DNA of 64,000 nt from Lachnospiraceae bacterium (GTDB lineage: Bacteria; Bacillota_A; Clostridia; Lachnospirales; Lachnospiraceae), in NCBI GenBank assembly GCA_024699595.1, contig JAILPG010000313.1, forward strand, positions 30,131 to 94,130, in the 5' to 3' direction. Position 1 is the first letter of the stretch; the number at the start of each line of letters is the position of its first letter. The position numbers were made by a program, and so were the translations under genes. Below are positions 46,830 through 56,315 of this stretch, in pieces. The notes beneath the pieces are model-generated. The model was not told the origin of the DNA. It saw nothing but the letters and a program-made list of their open reading frames with translations, and searched no databases.

Positions 46830-47999
46830 ATGGCAGAGTCCAAGAGAGATTATTATGAGGTCTTAGGCGTTGAAAAAAGCGCCGATGACGCGACCCTAAA
46901 AAAAGCATACAGAACGCTTGCAAAAAAATATCATCCGGATATGAATCCGGGAGATGCCGAGGCTGAAAAGAAGTTTAAGGAAGCATCGGAAGCATATGCA
47001 GTTTTATCCGATCCGGATAAAAGGAAAATGTATGACCAGTATGGCCATGCCGCCTTTGAAAATGGCGGAGCCGGTGGTTTCGGGGGCTTTGATTTCGGCT
47101 CTATGGACTTTAACGATCTGTTCGGCGATATTTTCGGCGATATATTCGGCGGTTCAAGATCAAGAAGCAGATCTTATAACGGGCCCATGAAGGGCGCCAA
47201 TGTCCGCACCAGCGTCCGCATAACCTTTGAAGAAGCGGTATTCGGATGCGATAAGGATATTGAACTGACACTTAAAGAGACCTGTAAAAGCTGCGGCGGG
47301 TCGGGGGCAAAGCCCGGCTCGCAGATAGACAGCTGTACAAAATGCGGCGGCAAGGGACAGGTTGTCATGACCCAGCAGACTCTGTTCGGAATGGTGCAGA
47401 ATGTACAGACCTGTCCGGAATGCCGCGGATACGGCAAGATCATCCGTGACAAATGTACCTCCTGCCACGGAACCGGCTATACCTCTGAAAGAAAAAAGAT
47501 ACAGGTAACAATACCTGCAGGTATCGATAACGGACAGAGTGTAAGGATAAGGGAGAAGGGCGAGCCCGGACAGAACGGCGGCCCGAGAGGCGATCTCTTA
47601 GTCGAAGTGATCGTACAGAGACATCCCAAGTTCGTAAGACAGGATATGAACATATTCTCAACGGTCAACATATCCTATGCTCAGGCTGCTCTTGGCGGAG
47701 AAGTCTTAATAGATACGATCGACGGAATGGTATCCTATGATGTAAAGCCCGGAACCCAGACCGATACCAAGGTCAGACTTAAGGGCAAAGGAGTGCCGTC
47801 GTTACGTAACAAGCAGGTACGGGGGGATCAGTATGTTACTCTGGTCGTACAGGTACCTTCACACTTAAGCAACGAGGCCAAGGATCTGCTTAAGAGATTT
47901 GATGAGCTTACCGACAATTCCCTCCATGCCGTTGACAATTACAAGGACAAGAAGGACGGCAAGGAGAAAGATAAAAAGAAAAAGGGACTGTTTAAATAG
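46830..47999 (+). CDS. dnaJ: Chaperone DnaJ
   Basis: Hsp40 co-chaperone of 389 residues that delivers substrates to DnaK and stimulates its ATPase. Its domains are complete: J domain with the HPD motif ([11 protein letters not shown]), a Gly/Phe-rich region (residues 70-105), four CxxCxGxG zinc repeats ([32 protein letters not shown]), and the C-terminal substrate-binding domains. It ends in a Lys/Asp-rich tail. It starts 11 bases after dnaK and a terminator follows, closing the heat-shock operon. Confidence 0.98.
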   Translation: MAESKRDYYEVLGVEKSADDATLKKAYRTLAKKYHPDMNPGDAEAEKKFKEASEAYAVLSDPDKRKMYDQYGHAAFENGGAGGFGGFDFGSMDFNDLFGDIFGDIFGGSRSRSRSYNGPMKGANVRTSVRITFEEAVFGCDKDIELTLKETCKSCGGSGAKPGSQIDSCTKCGGKGQVVMTQQTLFGMVQNVQTCPECRGYGKIIRDKCTSCHGTGYTSERKKIQVTIPAGIDNGQSVRIREKGEPGQNGGPRGDLLVEVIVQRHPKFVRQDMNIFSTVNISYAQAALGGEVLIDTIDGMVSYDVKPGTQTDTKVRLKGKGVPSLRNKQVRGDQYVTLVVQVPSHLSNEAKDLLKRFDELTDNSLHAVDNYKDKKDGKEKDKKKKGLFK

Positions 48000-48030
48000 A
48001 TCAGACATGATCTTATAAACAGCCGTTACA

Positions 48031-48070
48031 GAAAAAGAAAGATCCCTTAAACAGGGGTCTTTCTTTTATG
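48031..48070 (+). terminator. Intrinsic terminator after dnaJ
   Basis: AAAGATCCC pairs with GGGTCTTT in an A/T-rich flank (AAAAAG ... TTCTTTTA), with a loop of about ten bases. The symmetric A and T runs let it serve the convergent thpR gene too. Confidence 0.75.
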
Positions 48071-48081
48071 ACGATCATTCA

Positions 48082-48576
48082 TCAGGAGATATGATATATC
48101 TCTTTGTAGACCATCTTTCCATTTACATTATCGGAGCGCATTAATGAAACCTTCTTAACCATCATGGATGTATCAGGGATAGCGATCTTTCCGGCTTTAC
48201 CTGCGGATCTTCTTATGAGGGTGATGTGAGGCGTGAATTTCTTACGGTCATATTCAATGCCTGCGTTATCAAGAGCCTTACGGATATCGCTTGCAAGACT
48301 GTTTATTCCCTGACCGCCGCGGGTAGCGACATACAGAAGATCGCCGAAATGACCGGTCTCGGTGTAATCAAGCTTGAAGGGTTTGAACTTTACCGTTGAC
48401 AGAGCATCCTCCACAGGTTTGCTGTCAGGCATTTCACCGATAAAGCACAGTGTCAGATGGAGGTTCTGTACCGGCGTAAAGCTTCCCGTTACACCTGCTT
48501 CCTTGAGATCGTGTAATATTTTGATCGCTGCCTTTTTCATTTCATCAGACAGCTCTATCGCTACAAACAGACGCAT
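48082..48576 (-). CDS. thpR: RNA 2',3'-cyclic phosphodiesterase
   Basis: Member of the 2H phosphoesterase superfamily, 164 residues, with both catalytic HxTx motifs: HLTLCFIG near residue 42 and HITLIRRS near residue 128. Bacterial ThpR (LigT) opens 2',3'-cyclic phosphates at RNA ends to 2'-phosphates. Its start begins 10 bases after the manC stop, and the manC stop codon lies within its AAGGAG ribosome site, so the two genes form a minus-strand operon despite unrelated functions. Confidence 0.92.
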   Translation of the reverse strand: MRLFVAIELSDEMKKAAIKILHDLKEAGVTGSFTPVQNLHLTLCFIGEMPDSKPVEDALSTVKFKPFKLDYTETGHFGDLLYVATRGGQGINSLASDIRKALDNAGIEYDRKKFTPHITLIRRSAGKAGKIAIPDTSMMVKKVSLMRSDNVNGKMVYKEIYHIS

Positions 48577-48585
48577 TTTTTCTCC

Positions 48586-49662
48586 TTACAGATAGTCGCT
48601 TCGGTTGCAGATCTTTAAGTTTTCAAGTACCTTCTTGATATCCCCGGTATGATCCTTGTCGCAGATGAGGGTTGCATCCTCGGTGTCCACGATCACGAGA
48701 TCCTCAAGGCCTACGGTTGCTATGAGCTTATCGGTGCCCTGGATGATACAGTTGGTGGTATTTATGGTCACGATATTTCCGTTTACTATATTGCCGTATT
48801 CATTTGATTTCTTGATCCTCTCAAGGGCAAGCCATGAACCCACATCATCCCATCCGAAGGTTCCGGGTATCGTAAATATGTTCTCTGCCTTTTCCATTAT
48901 TCCGTAGTCTATAGAAATGGAAGGGAACTTCGGGAATATTTTCTCTATGACCTCATCCTGCATGGATGTGCCTATCGCATCTTTGATCTCCATTACGCCT
49001 TCGAATACATCGGGCATGAACCTCTCAAATTTCTGAAGTATCGTTGATACCTTCCATAAGAACATTCCGCTGTTCCAAAGGTAATCATCCGATGCGACAT
49101 ATTCCTTGGCTTTTTCAAGATCCGGCTTTTCCACAAATCGCTCGACTTTAAATGCTCTGCCGGAGTCTTCGGTGAATTTGTTAACGAACTTGATATATCC
49201 GTATCCCGTTTCGGGATGATCGGGCGCAATACCTATGGTTACCAGGTTATCTCCCTTTGCGGCGATCTCGCAGCCATCCTTTAAGGTTGCCTGATACATG
49301 GAGCTGTATTTTACCAGATGATCGGACGGAAGTACCATCATTATCGCATCGTCGTATTTTTTTGATATATATGCGGCGGCAAGAGCTATACAGGGCGCGG
49401 TGTTCCTTCCCACGGGTTCACAGATTATGTTCTCCCTGGGGATCTCGGGAAGCTGCTTTTTAATGAGCGACAGATAATCCCTGTTTGTTGCTATATAAAT
49501 GTCTTCTGCATCAACTATCGGAAGGAGCCTTTCCACCGTAAGCCGGATCATGGTCTTTCCGTCATCGGTTAAGGATAGGAACTGCTTGGGCATGTTCTTT
49601 CTGCTCCTGGGCCAGAATCTCTCTCCTCGTCCGCCTGCCATAATAAGTGCTGTAGTCTGCAT
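48586..49662 (-). CDS. manC: Mannose-1-phosphate guanylyltransferase
   Basis: Cytoplasmic enzyme that makes GDP-mannose from GTP and mannose-1-phosphate, 358 residues. It opens with the nucleotidyltransferase signature MAGGRGERFWPRSRKNMPKQFL and contains ILPSDH-like VLPSDHLV, FVEKPDLEKAKEYV, WNSGMFLWK and GWDDVGSW. It lacks the C-terminal phosphomannose isomerase domain found in long AlgA-type enzymes. GDP-mannose feeds surface glycan synthesis and, through other enzymes, GDP-fucose, which the GT10 glycosyltransferase at 61 kb could use. Confidence 0.94.
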   Translation of the reverse strand: MQTTALIMAGGRGERFWPRSRKNMPKQFLSLTDDGKTMIRLTVERLLPIVDAEDIYIATNRDYLSLIKKQLPEIPRENIICEPVGRNTAPCIALAAAYISKKYDDAIMMVLPSDHLVKYSSMYQATLKDGCEIAAKGDNLVTIGIAPDHPETGYGYIKFVNKFTEDSGRAFKVERFVEKPDLEKAKEYVASDDYLWNSGMFLWKVSTILQKFERFMPDVFEGVMEIKDAIGTSMQDEVIEKIFPKFPSISIDYGIMEKAENIFTIPGTFGWDDVGSWLALERIKKSNEYGNIVNGNIVTINTTNCIIQGTDKLIATVGLEDLVIVDTEDATLICDKDHTGDIKKVLENLKICNRSDYL

Positions 49663-49690
49663 GATATCCTCCTGATTCTGTCTTTAAATA

Positions 49691-49720
49691 ATTATAAATC
49701 TTTACAAAAGACAATTTCAA
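49691..49720 (-). promoter_or_regulatory. Promoter of manC-thpR
   Basis: On the minus strand TTGAAA at 49720-49715, an 18-base spacer and a perfect TATAAT at 49696-49691. A weaker divergent promoter for prmA (AAGACA at 49719, TATTAT at 49742) may overlap. Confidence 0.7.
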
Positions 49721-49795
49721 GACAGACGCGGAAAATCATGCTATTATACAAAAGGTTAGGGTAATTATGACTGGCAGATAAGGATTTGTTCACAC

Positions 49796-50755
49796 ATGAA
49801 ATACAACAGATACACGATAAAGACTACAACGCAGGCAGAGGACATCATAGCGGCGGCTCTTGACGAGCTTGGTGTGGAAGGTGTAGAGATAGAGGACAGC
49901 GTGCCTTTATCAGACAGCGAAACGGCTGAGATGTTTGTTGACATCCCTCCCGTTTACGGTGAAGATGACGGTACAGCCTGCATAAGCTTTTATCTGGATG
50001 CATCAGAAGATCACAGCACGCTTCTTGAGGATATCCGCAGGGAACTTGATTCTATCAGTACATATGCGGATATCGGAGAGGGTAAGATCACTGTCACAGA
50101 GCTTGCAGATGAGGATTATCTGAATAACTGGAAGCAGTATTTCCACCAGTTTGAGATCGATGATATCCTCTTTATACCGTCATGGGAGGATGTCCCGGAT
50201 GAGGACGGTGACAGGCTTGTGATCCACATCGATCCCGGTTCGGCCTTTGGTACCGGAAAGCACGAGACCACCAACATGTGCATAAAGGCCCTTAAAAAGA
50301 ACGTTAAGGAAGGCTCAACCATATTGGATGTAGGCACGGGAAGCGGGATACTCTCGATCATGGCATACAAATTCGGGGCAGCAGCAGCTGTCGGCACTGA
50401 TCTTGATGTATGTGCGATAGATGCCGTCAGGGATAACATGGAGGCAAACGGCTTAAGCGACTCGGGCTTTGAGCTGATCATCGGAAATATCATAGATGAT
50501 AAGGAAATACAGGACGAGGTCGGCTACGACAGATACGATATCGTGGTTGCAAATATACTTGCGGAGGTGCTCATAAAGCTGATACCGCAGGTTAAGAAGC
50601 ATCTGAAAAAGGACGGGGTACTCATCCTGTCAGGTATAATTGATGATAAGGAAGAGCTTGTGACCGAAACCCTTAAGGCAAACGGCTACGAAGTAACAGA
50701 GTCAGATCACATGGGAGAGTGGGTCGCACTTACTGCCGGCAAATGCTCGGAGTGA
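49796..50755 (+). CDS. prmA: Ribosomal protein L11 methyltransferase
   Basis: SAM-dependent methyltransferase that trimethylates ribosomal protein L11, 319 residues. The N-terminal L11-recognition domain is followed by DPGSAFGTGKHETTNMC and the SAM-binding motif ILDVGTGSGILSI near residue 180, then VVANILAEVLI, corresponding to the NPPY-like motif of this family. It is followed 63 bases later by rsmE; prmA-rsmE pairing is common in Firmicutes. Confidence 0.95.
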   Translation: MKYNRYTIKTTTQAEDIIAAALDELGVEGVEIEDSVPLSDSETAEMFVDIPPVYGEDDGTACISFYLDASEDHSTLLEDIRRELDSISTYADIGEGKITVTELADEDYLNNWKQYFHQFEIDDILFIPSWEDVPDEDGDRLVIHIDPGSAFGTGKHETTNMCIKALKKNVKEGSTILDVGTGSGILSIMAYKFGAAAAVGTDLDVCAIDAVRDNMEANGLSDSGFELIIGNIIDDKEIQDEVGYDRYDIVVANILAEVLIKLIPQVKKHLKKDGVLILSGIIDDKEELVTETLKANGYEVTESDHMGEWVALTAGKCSE

Positions 50756-50818
50756 TCATACCGGGGTGGGCGGCATCGTAGGGAGTGCAGGATAGCAGAG
50801 ACAGGATATAATTTTGCA

Positions 50819-51565
50819 ATGTACAGGTTTTTTGTTGGAAGCGATCATATAAACGATAAAGAGATCTTTATAAACGGTCCTGATCATAATCACATCAAAA
50901 ACGTGTTAAGGATAAGGCCGGGGGAAGAGATATCCGTACAGATCCCGGGAGACGGGAATGAATACAGATGCGCTCTTGAGAGATTTGAAGATGACCGTGC
51001 GATACTTAAGCTTCTCTTTATCAAGGAAGATAATGTCGAGCTTCCAAACAGGATATATCTCTTTCAGGGGCTTCCAAAGAGCGATAAGATGGAGCTCATA
51101 ATACAGAAAGCGGTGGAGCTCGGGGTATACGAGATAATACCGGTAAGCATGAAGCGATCGGTAGTAAAGCTTGATGAGAAAAAGAAAGAGTCAAAGAGGA
51201 CAAGATACAATGCGATCTCGGAAGCAGCAGCAAAACAGGCTAAAAGAGGGATCATACCAAAGATAACTAACGTTATGTCATTTAAGGAAGCCGTGGAGTA
51301 TGCTAAAGAGACAGATATTAAGTTACTGCCATATGAGCTTCATGACAATAATACCTTTGAGGATACGAGGAAACTTCTCGAAAACATAAAAAGGGGTGAG
51401 TCCGTTTCGGTATTCATAGGTCCCGAAGGAGGCTTTGAGGATGACGAGGTGGAGCTTGCAAAAAGTTCCGGCTTTAAAGAGATCACTCTGGGTAAGCGTA
51501 TACTCAGAACAGAGACCGCAGGCATGACTGTGCTTTCATGGCTCGTATATCTTCTTGAGGGGTAG
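50819..51565 (+). CDS. rsmE: 16S rRNA (uracil(1498)-N(3))-methyltransferase
   Basis: SPOUT-class methyltransferase of 248 residues that makes m3U1498 in 16S rRNA. The N-terminal PUA-like domain begins MYRFFVGSD; the C-terminal knot carries PVSMKRSVVK, the GPEGGF SAM-binding loop and LGKRILRTETAGMTVLSWL. The start codon has only a GACAGGAT site. It is the second gene of the prmA-rsmE pair. Confidence 0.95.
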   Translation: MYRFFVGSDHINDKEIFINGPDHNHIKNVLRIRPGEEISVQIPGDGNEYRCALERFEDDRAILKLLFIKEDNVELPNRIYLFQGLPKSDKMELIIQKAVELGVYEIIPVSMKRSVVKLDEKKKESKRTRYNAISEAAAKQAKRGIIPKITNVMSFKEAVEYAKETDIKLLPYELHDNNTFEDTRKLLENIKRGESVSVFIGPEGGFEDDEVELAKSSGFKEITLGKRILRTETAGMTVLSWLVYLLEG

Positions 51566-51686
51566 AAAATTAAAGCAACTGTTCAGACCCGGACTCGGAA
51601 ATACCTTGTATTTCGGCATTATTCGGTTCTCAACAGATAGAAAATAAAAGTTAAAACAAGATTTAATAAAAGGAAACAGAAGCAGA

Positions 51687-52850
51687 ATGGAAGTCTATCT
51701 GGATAATTCCGCGACTACAAGGGTATATGATGAGGTGGCAGCTCTGATGAAAGAGGTGATGCTTGAGGATTACGGGAATCCATCCAGCATGCACAATATG
51801 GGAGTCAGGGCAGAAAAATATGTCAGGGAAGCGACGGAGATCCTTGCCGGGACACTAAAAGTGAAGGAAAAAGAGCTTATATATACCTCCTGCGGTACGG
51901 AATCCGACAATATGGCTCTTATCGGTACATACATGGCTAATAAAAGAGCCGGAAATCATATCATAAGTACCAAGATCGAGCACCCCGCCGTAAAAGAGCC
52001 TCTTAAATATCTGGAGGAACAGGGCGCAGAGGTAACCCTTCTTGGTACGGATGAATACGGCTGCGTGAGTGTTGAGGATCTGAAAAAAGCGATCAGAAAA
52101 GACACCATACTGGTATCAGTGATGCATACCAACAATGAATCGGGTGCCGTTCAGCCTATAGAAGAGATCGGTGCGATGCTTAAGAAGCAGGATCATAAGA
52201 TACTCTTTCATGTGGATGCGGTTCAGGGATACGGTAAGGCACGTATATATCCCAAAAGAGCAGGGCTCGATCTGCTCTCGGTAAGCGCTCATAAGATACA
52301 CGGCCCGAAGGGCATGGGTCTTCTGTATGTGGATGAGAAGGTTAAAATAAAGCCCGTTATCCTTGGCGGAGGCCAGCAGAAGGGCCTAAGATCGGGTACT
52401 GAGAACGTACCGGGCATTGCAGGACTTGCAAAGGCGGCAGAGATAATATATGAAGATTTCGATGAAAAGCTTGAAAGCCTGTATGAGCTTAAGGGATATT
52501 TCATGGAGGGGCTTAAAGGACTTGACGGTCTCCTTGGAATAAACGGTGAAAAGGATGATATAAAAAAGACAGCACCCCATATAATCAGTGCCTCATTTGA
52601 CGGTATCAGGGCGGAGGTACTGCTGCATGCCCTTGAGGAGAAGGGGATATATGTTTCCTCAGGTTCAGCCTGTTCGAGCAACAAGCCTTCCATCTCCGAG
52701 ACCCTTCTTGCAATGGGGGCAGAAAAAAAGAGACTGGACAGCACGGTGAGATTCAGCATGTCCTTTGATACCACGAGAGAAGAGATTGACTATACACTTT
52801 CGGCTTTGAGAGAGCTGTTGCCCGTATTAAGCAAATACAGAATAAAATAA
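51687..52850 (+). CDS. Cysteine desulfurase (NifS/IscS type)
   Basis: PLP enzyme of 387 residues that takes sulfur from cysteine. It opens VYLDNSATTRVYDEV, has GTESDN, the PLP-binding Lys in SVSAHKIHGPKGMG, and the active-site Cys in SSGSACSSNKP. Being directly upstream of thiI (107 bases), it is likely the dedicated sulfur donor for tRNA 4-thiouridine, like Bacillus NifZ. A general Fe-S role is not excluded, although no scaffold gene is nearby. Confidence 0.93.
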   Translation: MEVYLDNSATTRVYDEVAALMKEVMLEDYGNPSSMHNMGVRAEKYVREATEILAGTLKVKEKELIYTSCGTESDNMALIGTYMANKRAGNHIISTKIEHPAVKEPLKYLEEQGAEVTLLGTDEYGCVSVEDLKKAIRKDTILVSVMHTNNESGAVQPIEEIGAMLKKQDHKILFHVDAVQGYGKARIYPKRAGLDLLSVSAHKIHGPKGMGLLYVDEKVKIKPVILGGGQQKGLRSGTENVPGIAGLAKAAEIIYEDFDEKLESLYELKGYFMEGLKGLDGLLGINGEKDDIKKTAPHIISASFDGIRAEVLLHALEEKGIYVSSGSACSSNKPSISETLLAMGAEKKRLDSTVRFSMSFDTTREEIDYTLSALRELLPVLSKYRIK

Positions 52851-52957
52851 CAAACGGTGTGTTGACTGAAAAAATGACCCGGGAAAGAAATAAATATCAA
52901 AAGTTATTCAAAAGCCGTACAAAGTAAAGAGACAATATTACTAACAGGGAGAATATC

Positions 52958-54139
52958 ATGCAGTACAAAGCCTTTTTGATCAAATATGCTGAAATAGCGA
53001 TAAAGGGAAAGAACAGATATCTGTTTGAGGACGCGCTTGTCAGACAGATAAAGTATGCCCTTAAAAAGACGGAGGGAAGCTTTGCCGTTACAAAGACCCA
53101 GGGCAGGATCTACATTGAGTGTCTGTCAGATTATGACTATGATGATGTGGTTGAGAAGCTTTCAATGGTCTTTGGCATTACCGGGATCTGTCCGGTCGTA
53201 CAGCTTGAGGACAGGGGTTTTGAAGAGCTTACAAAAGATGTGCTTAAATATATAGATGATGTCTATCCCGATAAGAATAAGACCTTTAAGGTACATGCAA
53301 GAAGGGCTAGAAAGGATTATCCTCTCGATTCGCAGGAGATCAATGCAGCGCTCGGAGAAAAGATCTTAAACGAATATCCCGAAATGAAGGTTGATGTTCA
53401 TGATCCCGATATCATGCTGAGTATCGAGATAAGGGAAGTGATCAATATTTATTCGGTGACCATAAAGGGACCGGGCGGAATGCCTGTTGGCACAAACGGA
53501 AAGGGACTGCTGCTATTGTCCGGAGGCATAGATTCTCCGGTAGCCGGATACATGATAGCAAAGAGAGGCGTCAAGCTTGATGCCGTCTATTTCCATGCGC
53601 CTCCGTATACAAGCGAGAGGGCCAGGCAGAAGGTTATAGATCTTGCAAGGACAGTATCACAGTACACGGGTCCGATATACCTGCATGTGATCAACTTTAC
53701 CGATATCCAGCTCTATATCTATGAAAACTGCCCTCATGACGAGCTTACCATTATTATGAGAAGATACATGATGCGTCTGGCCGAGGATATAGCAAAGAAA
53801 ACGGAGTGCTTGGGGCTCATCACGGGAGAGAGTATCGGTCAGGTTGCTAGCCAGACCATGCAGTCGCTTGCTGCAACCAACGAAGTATGCACAATGCCCG
53901 TCTACAGGCCCCTTATAGGCTTTGACAAGCAGGAGATAGTGCAGATATCCGAAAAGATAGGTACCTACGAGACTTCCATTCTTCCGTTTGAGGACTGCTG
54001 TACTATTTTTGTTGCCAAGCATCCGGTCACCAAGCCGAATATTAATATAATAAAGAGATCGGAATCAAAGCTTTCCGAAAAGATAGATGATCTGTACAAA
54101 ACAGCTCTTGAGACAGACGAGGTGATCGTTGTAAAGTGA
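52958..54139 (+). CDS. thiI: tRNA 4-thiouridine synthase ThiI
   Basis: ATP-dependent tRNA sulfurtransferase of 393 residues that makes s4U at position 8 and may also serve thiamine synthesis. It has a ferredoxin-like and THUMP domain in the first 165 residues, then a PP-loop ATPase with LLLSGGIDSPVAGYM near residue 185. It ends near 393, so it lacks the C-terminal rhodanese domain of Escherichia coli ThiI (482 residues), as is usual in Firmicutes. The preceding cysteine desulfurase fits as its sulfur source. The next gene overlaps it by four bases (GTGA). Confidence 0.96.
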   Translation: MQYKAFLIKYAEIAIKGKNRYLFEDALVRQIKYALKKTEGSFAVTKTQGRIYIECLSDYDYDDVVEKLSMVFGITGICPVVQLEDRGFEELTKDVLKYIDDVYPDKNKTFKVHARRARKDYPLDSQEINAALGEKILNEYPEMKVDVHDPDIMLSIEIREVINIYSVTIKGPGGMPVGTNGKGLLLLSGGIDSPVAGYMIAKRGVKLDAVYFHAPPYTSERARQKVIDLARTVSQYTGPIYLHVINFTDIQLYIYENCPHDELTIIMRRYMMRLAEDIAKKTECLGLITGESIGQVASQTMQSLAATNEVCTMPVYRPLIGFDKQEIVQISEKIGTYETSILPFEDCCTIFVAKHPVTKPNINIIKRSESKLSEKIDDLYKTALETDEVIVVK

Positions 54140-55926
54140 CGGATTACAGACAGAACAGAAAAAAAGAATATCTGATCCTGTTTCTGTCAGGCTGTATTAT
54201 CGGTGCAGCCTGCTTTCTTATTGTGTACGGATACAGGATATTGAATCCCTTATATGATGACTGGCTGTTTACCGGGGATATGGATCTCAGGCAGCATTAT
54301 ATCGGATTCTGCCATTTCAGACAGAGCAGATGGCAGTTTCCGATCGGACTTATAGAGACTCTCTCATATCCGAACAGCATGTCTGTCATATATACGGATT
54401 CCATCCCGCTGTTTGCTGTTTTCTTTAAGCTGATCTCCTATATCCTTCCGGTAAGATTCCAGTATTTCGGGATCTTCGGTCTTATCTCGTTTATGCTTAT
54501 GGGGGGACTGTCCGCCCTTCTTCTTAGGAGATTTACCGATAACAGATATATCGCTCTTACGGGTTCGGTTTTCTTTATCCTTGCCTATCCTGTCATCCAG
54601 AGGCTCTATTATCATACAGCGCTGTCCGCACAGTGGATCATTATCCTCTGTCTTGACCTGTGGCTTTATCAGGAGGAGTTAAGCGAAAAAAAGAGAGTGA
54701 TCCTCTGGAGTCTGATGGGCTTTCTCTGTGTGGCGGTCCACTCCTATTTCCTGCCAATGGCAGGGCTTATCATGCTGTGTGCGGTGACCGATCAGATCAT
54801 AGCCGCAGGATCAGCAGACGAAGGCCGGTCCGCAAACGGAGATAAAGAAGATGGTCTGATAAAACGGTTTACAAGCGCACTTAAAAGACCGGCAGCAAAG
54901 CCGGGATTTGCGGCAATAGCAGGCTTTTGCGCATCAGCTCTTGCAAATCTCTATATCCTTGGAGGCTTTTACGGCGGGACGGATGCCTCGGGTCCGGGAC
55001 TCGGTACTTTTAACAGCAATCTGAACACCTTTATAAATCCGTTAACTGACGGAAAAGTATATGGAAGTCTTCCTTTATATAATGGTTTTCAGTATGAGGG
55101 CTTCGGATACCTCGGCTTCGGGATCATCTGTCTGCTTGCGGCAGCAGTCGTGATCTATGCTGTAGGACGCCGTGTTTTGCCAAAAACTCAGAACAACACA
55201 GACTTACAGCCGGAACGCACCCCGGAAAAAGAGCAGCAAAAAGATAAGGAAAAAATATTTGCATACGGCTACAGGGTCCGCATCGCTTTCGTATTGTTTG
55301 CGGTATCCTTTGCGATGGCGGTTCTTCCGATGGTCACTTTTAATGAAAAAAAGCTCTTCGGTATTCCCTATCCTGCACTCATTCACAGACTGCTAAGCAT
55401 TTTCCGCTCAAACGGCAGGTTTATCTGGCCCTGCGTGTATCTGCTTATGCTTGCCGCGATCATAATACCTGCAAAGCTTTTAAAAAACAGGGCAGGGATA
55501 TCGGTGCTCCTTATCGTGGCTGCACTTGTTCTGCAGCTTTACGATATCTCTTATATGCTTTCCTATAAGCATGACCAGTTTGCAAAAGAGCAGAAGTATG
55601 ACAATGTCTGGATGACAATGACCCATATACCCGATCCGGAGCGGTTTTCAGGCTTTGTATTTCTGTACAATGAAAACGATATAATCATGGATACGGCTTT
55701 TTATGCGTATTTAAACGGGATGTGGCAGAATAATTATTATTACGCCAGAGACATTGATGAAATGGTGAACCGTGACATAAACGAATGGAAGCATGAGCTT
55801 GCGAACGGAATGATAAGGGATGACATCATCTATATCTTCAGAGACGAGGATGCAGACGAAAGCCTCTTATCCGGGCTTGATCTTTCGACGAACCTTGACG
55901 GGCATATATATGGCTGGAAGAAATAA
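54136..55926 (+). CDS. Large polytopic membrane protein, DUF6311-like
   Basis: A 596-residue membrane protein with about ten hydrophobic segments and large external parts. It matches in style the DUF6311 family (GDMDLRQHYIGFCHFRQS, DSIPLFAVFFKLIS, TDNRYIALTGSVFFIL), whose members are thought to act in surface polysaccharide assembly; no catalytic motif is obvious. The C-terminal 100 residues are soluble and acidic. The GTG start overlaps the thiI stop, so translation is coupled. The inserted Glu/Lys-rich loop near residue 360 is cytoplasmic in orientation. Function unknown. Confidence 0.75.
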   Translation: MTDYRQNRKKEYLILFLSGCIIGAACFLIVYGYRILNPLYDDWLFTGDMDLRQHYIGFCHFRQSRWQFPIGLIETLSYPNSMSVIYTDSIPLFAVFFKLISYILPVRFQYFGIFGLISFMLMGGLSALLLRRFTDNRYIALTGSVFFILAYPVIQRLYYHTALSAQWIIILCLDLWLYQEELSEKKRVILWSLMGFLCVAVHSYFLPMAGLIMLCAVTDQIIAAGSADEGRSANGDKEDGLIKRFTSALKRPAAKPGFAAIAGFCASALANLYILGGFYGGTDASGPGLGTFNSNLNTFINPLTDGKVYGSLPLYNGFQYEGFGYLGFGIICLLAAAVVIYAVGRRVLPKTQNNTDLQPERTPEKEQQKDKEKIFAYGYRVRIAFVLFAVSFAMAVLPMVTFNEKKLFGIPYPALIHRLLSIFRSNGRFIWPCVYLLMLAAIIIPAKLLKNRAGISVLLIVAALVLQLYDISYMLSYKHDQFAKEQKYDNVWMTMTHIPDPERFSGFVFLYNENDIIMDTAFYAYLNGMWQNNYYYARDIDEMVNRDINEWKHELANGMIRDDIIYIFRDEDADESLLSGLDLSTNLDGHIYGWKK

Positions 55927-55984
55927 AAAAGGACAGCTGCCATAATGACAAATGCCCTTTGGTTGTTTTGCGGAAGCCAGATGA

Positions 55985-56215
55985 TTAGATCATGTACGGC
56001 TTAATAACAGCCAAAACGTCATCTGCATTTCCTTCTGAATGGATGTTTAAGTCGATGGGCTTAGACAGATCCAGACTGAAGATTCCCATGATCGACTTTG
56101 CATCTATAACATATCTTCCGGATACTAAGTCAAAATCATAATCGAACTTGGTAATATCATTAACGAAAGACTTTACCTTATCGATAGAGTTTAAAGAAAT
56201 CTGAACTGTTTTCAT
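55985..56215 (-). CDS. HPr-like protein without the active-site histidine
   Basis: A 76-residue protein. The stretch YVIDAKSIMGIFSLDL is the HPr regulatory-site region, with the serine (Ser41) corresponding to Ser46, and the C-terminal half follows the HPr fold. The N-terminal active-site region reads NSIDKV where HPr has GLHARP: on a gap-free match, serine stands for His15 and the conserved Arg17 is gone. So it cannot carry PTS phosphate, but may be an HprK target or a binding partner of other regulators. It has an AGGAGGT ribosome site and a good promoter of its own, and lies alone between the DUF6311-like gene and mtaB. Confidence 0.85.
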   Translation of the reverse strand: MKTVQISLNSIDKVKSFVNDITKFDYDFDLVSGRYVIDAKSIMGIFSLDLSKPIDLNIHSEGNADDVLAVIKPYMI

Positions 56216-56253
56216 TATTATTACCTCCTGTTTTTCTTTGATTTACAAGACAT

Positions 56254-56282
56254 ATGATAATTCGGGCTATTTTAAAAGTCAA
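56254..56282 (-). promoter_or_regulatory. Promoter of the HPr-like gene
   Basis: On the minus strand TTGACT at 56282-56277, a 17-base spacer and TATCAT at 56259-56254, about 38 bases before the start codon. Confidence 0.65.
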
Positions 56283-56315
56283 TACGAAAAACCCAACAAA
56301 AATAAGGAGCATATA

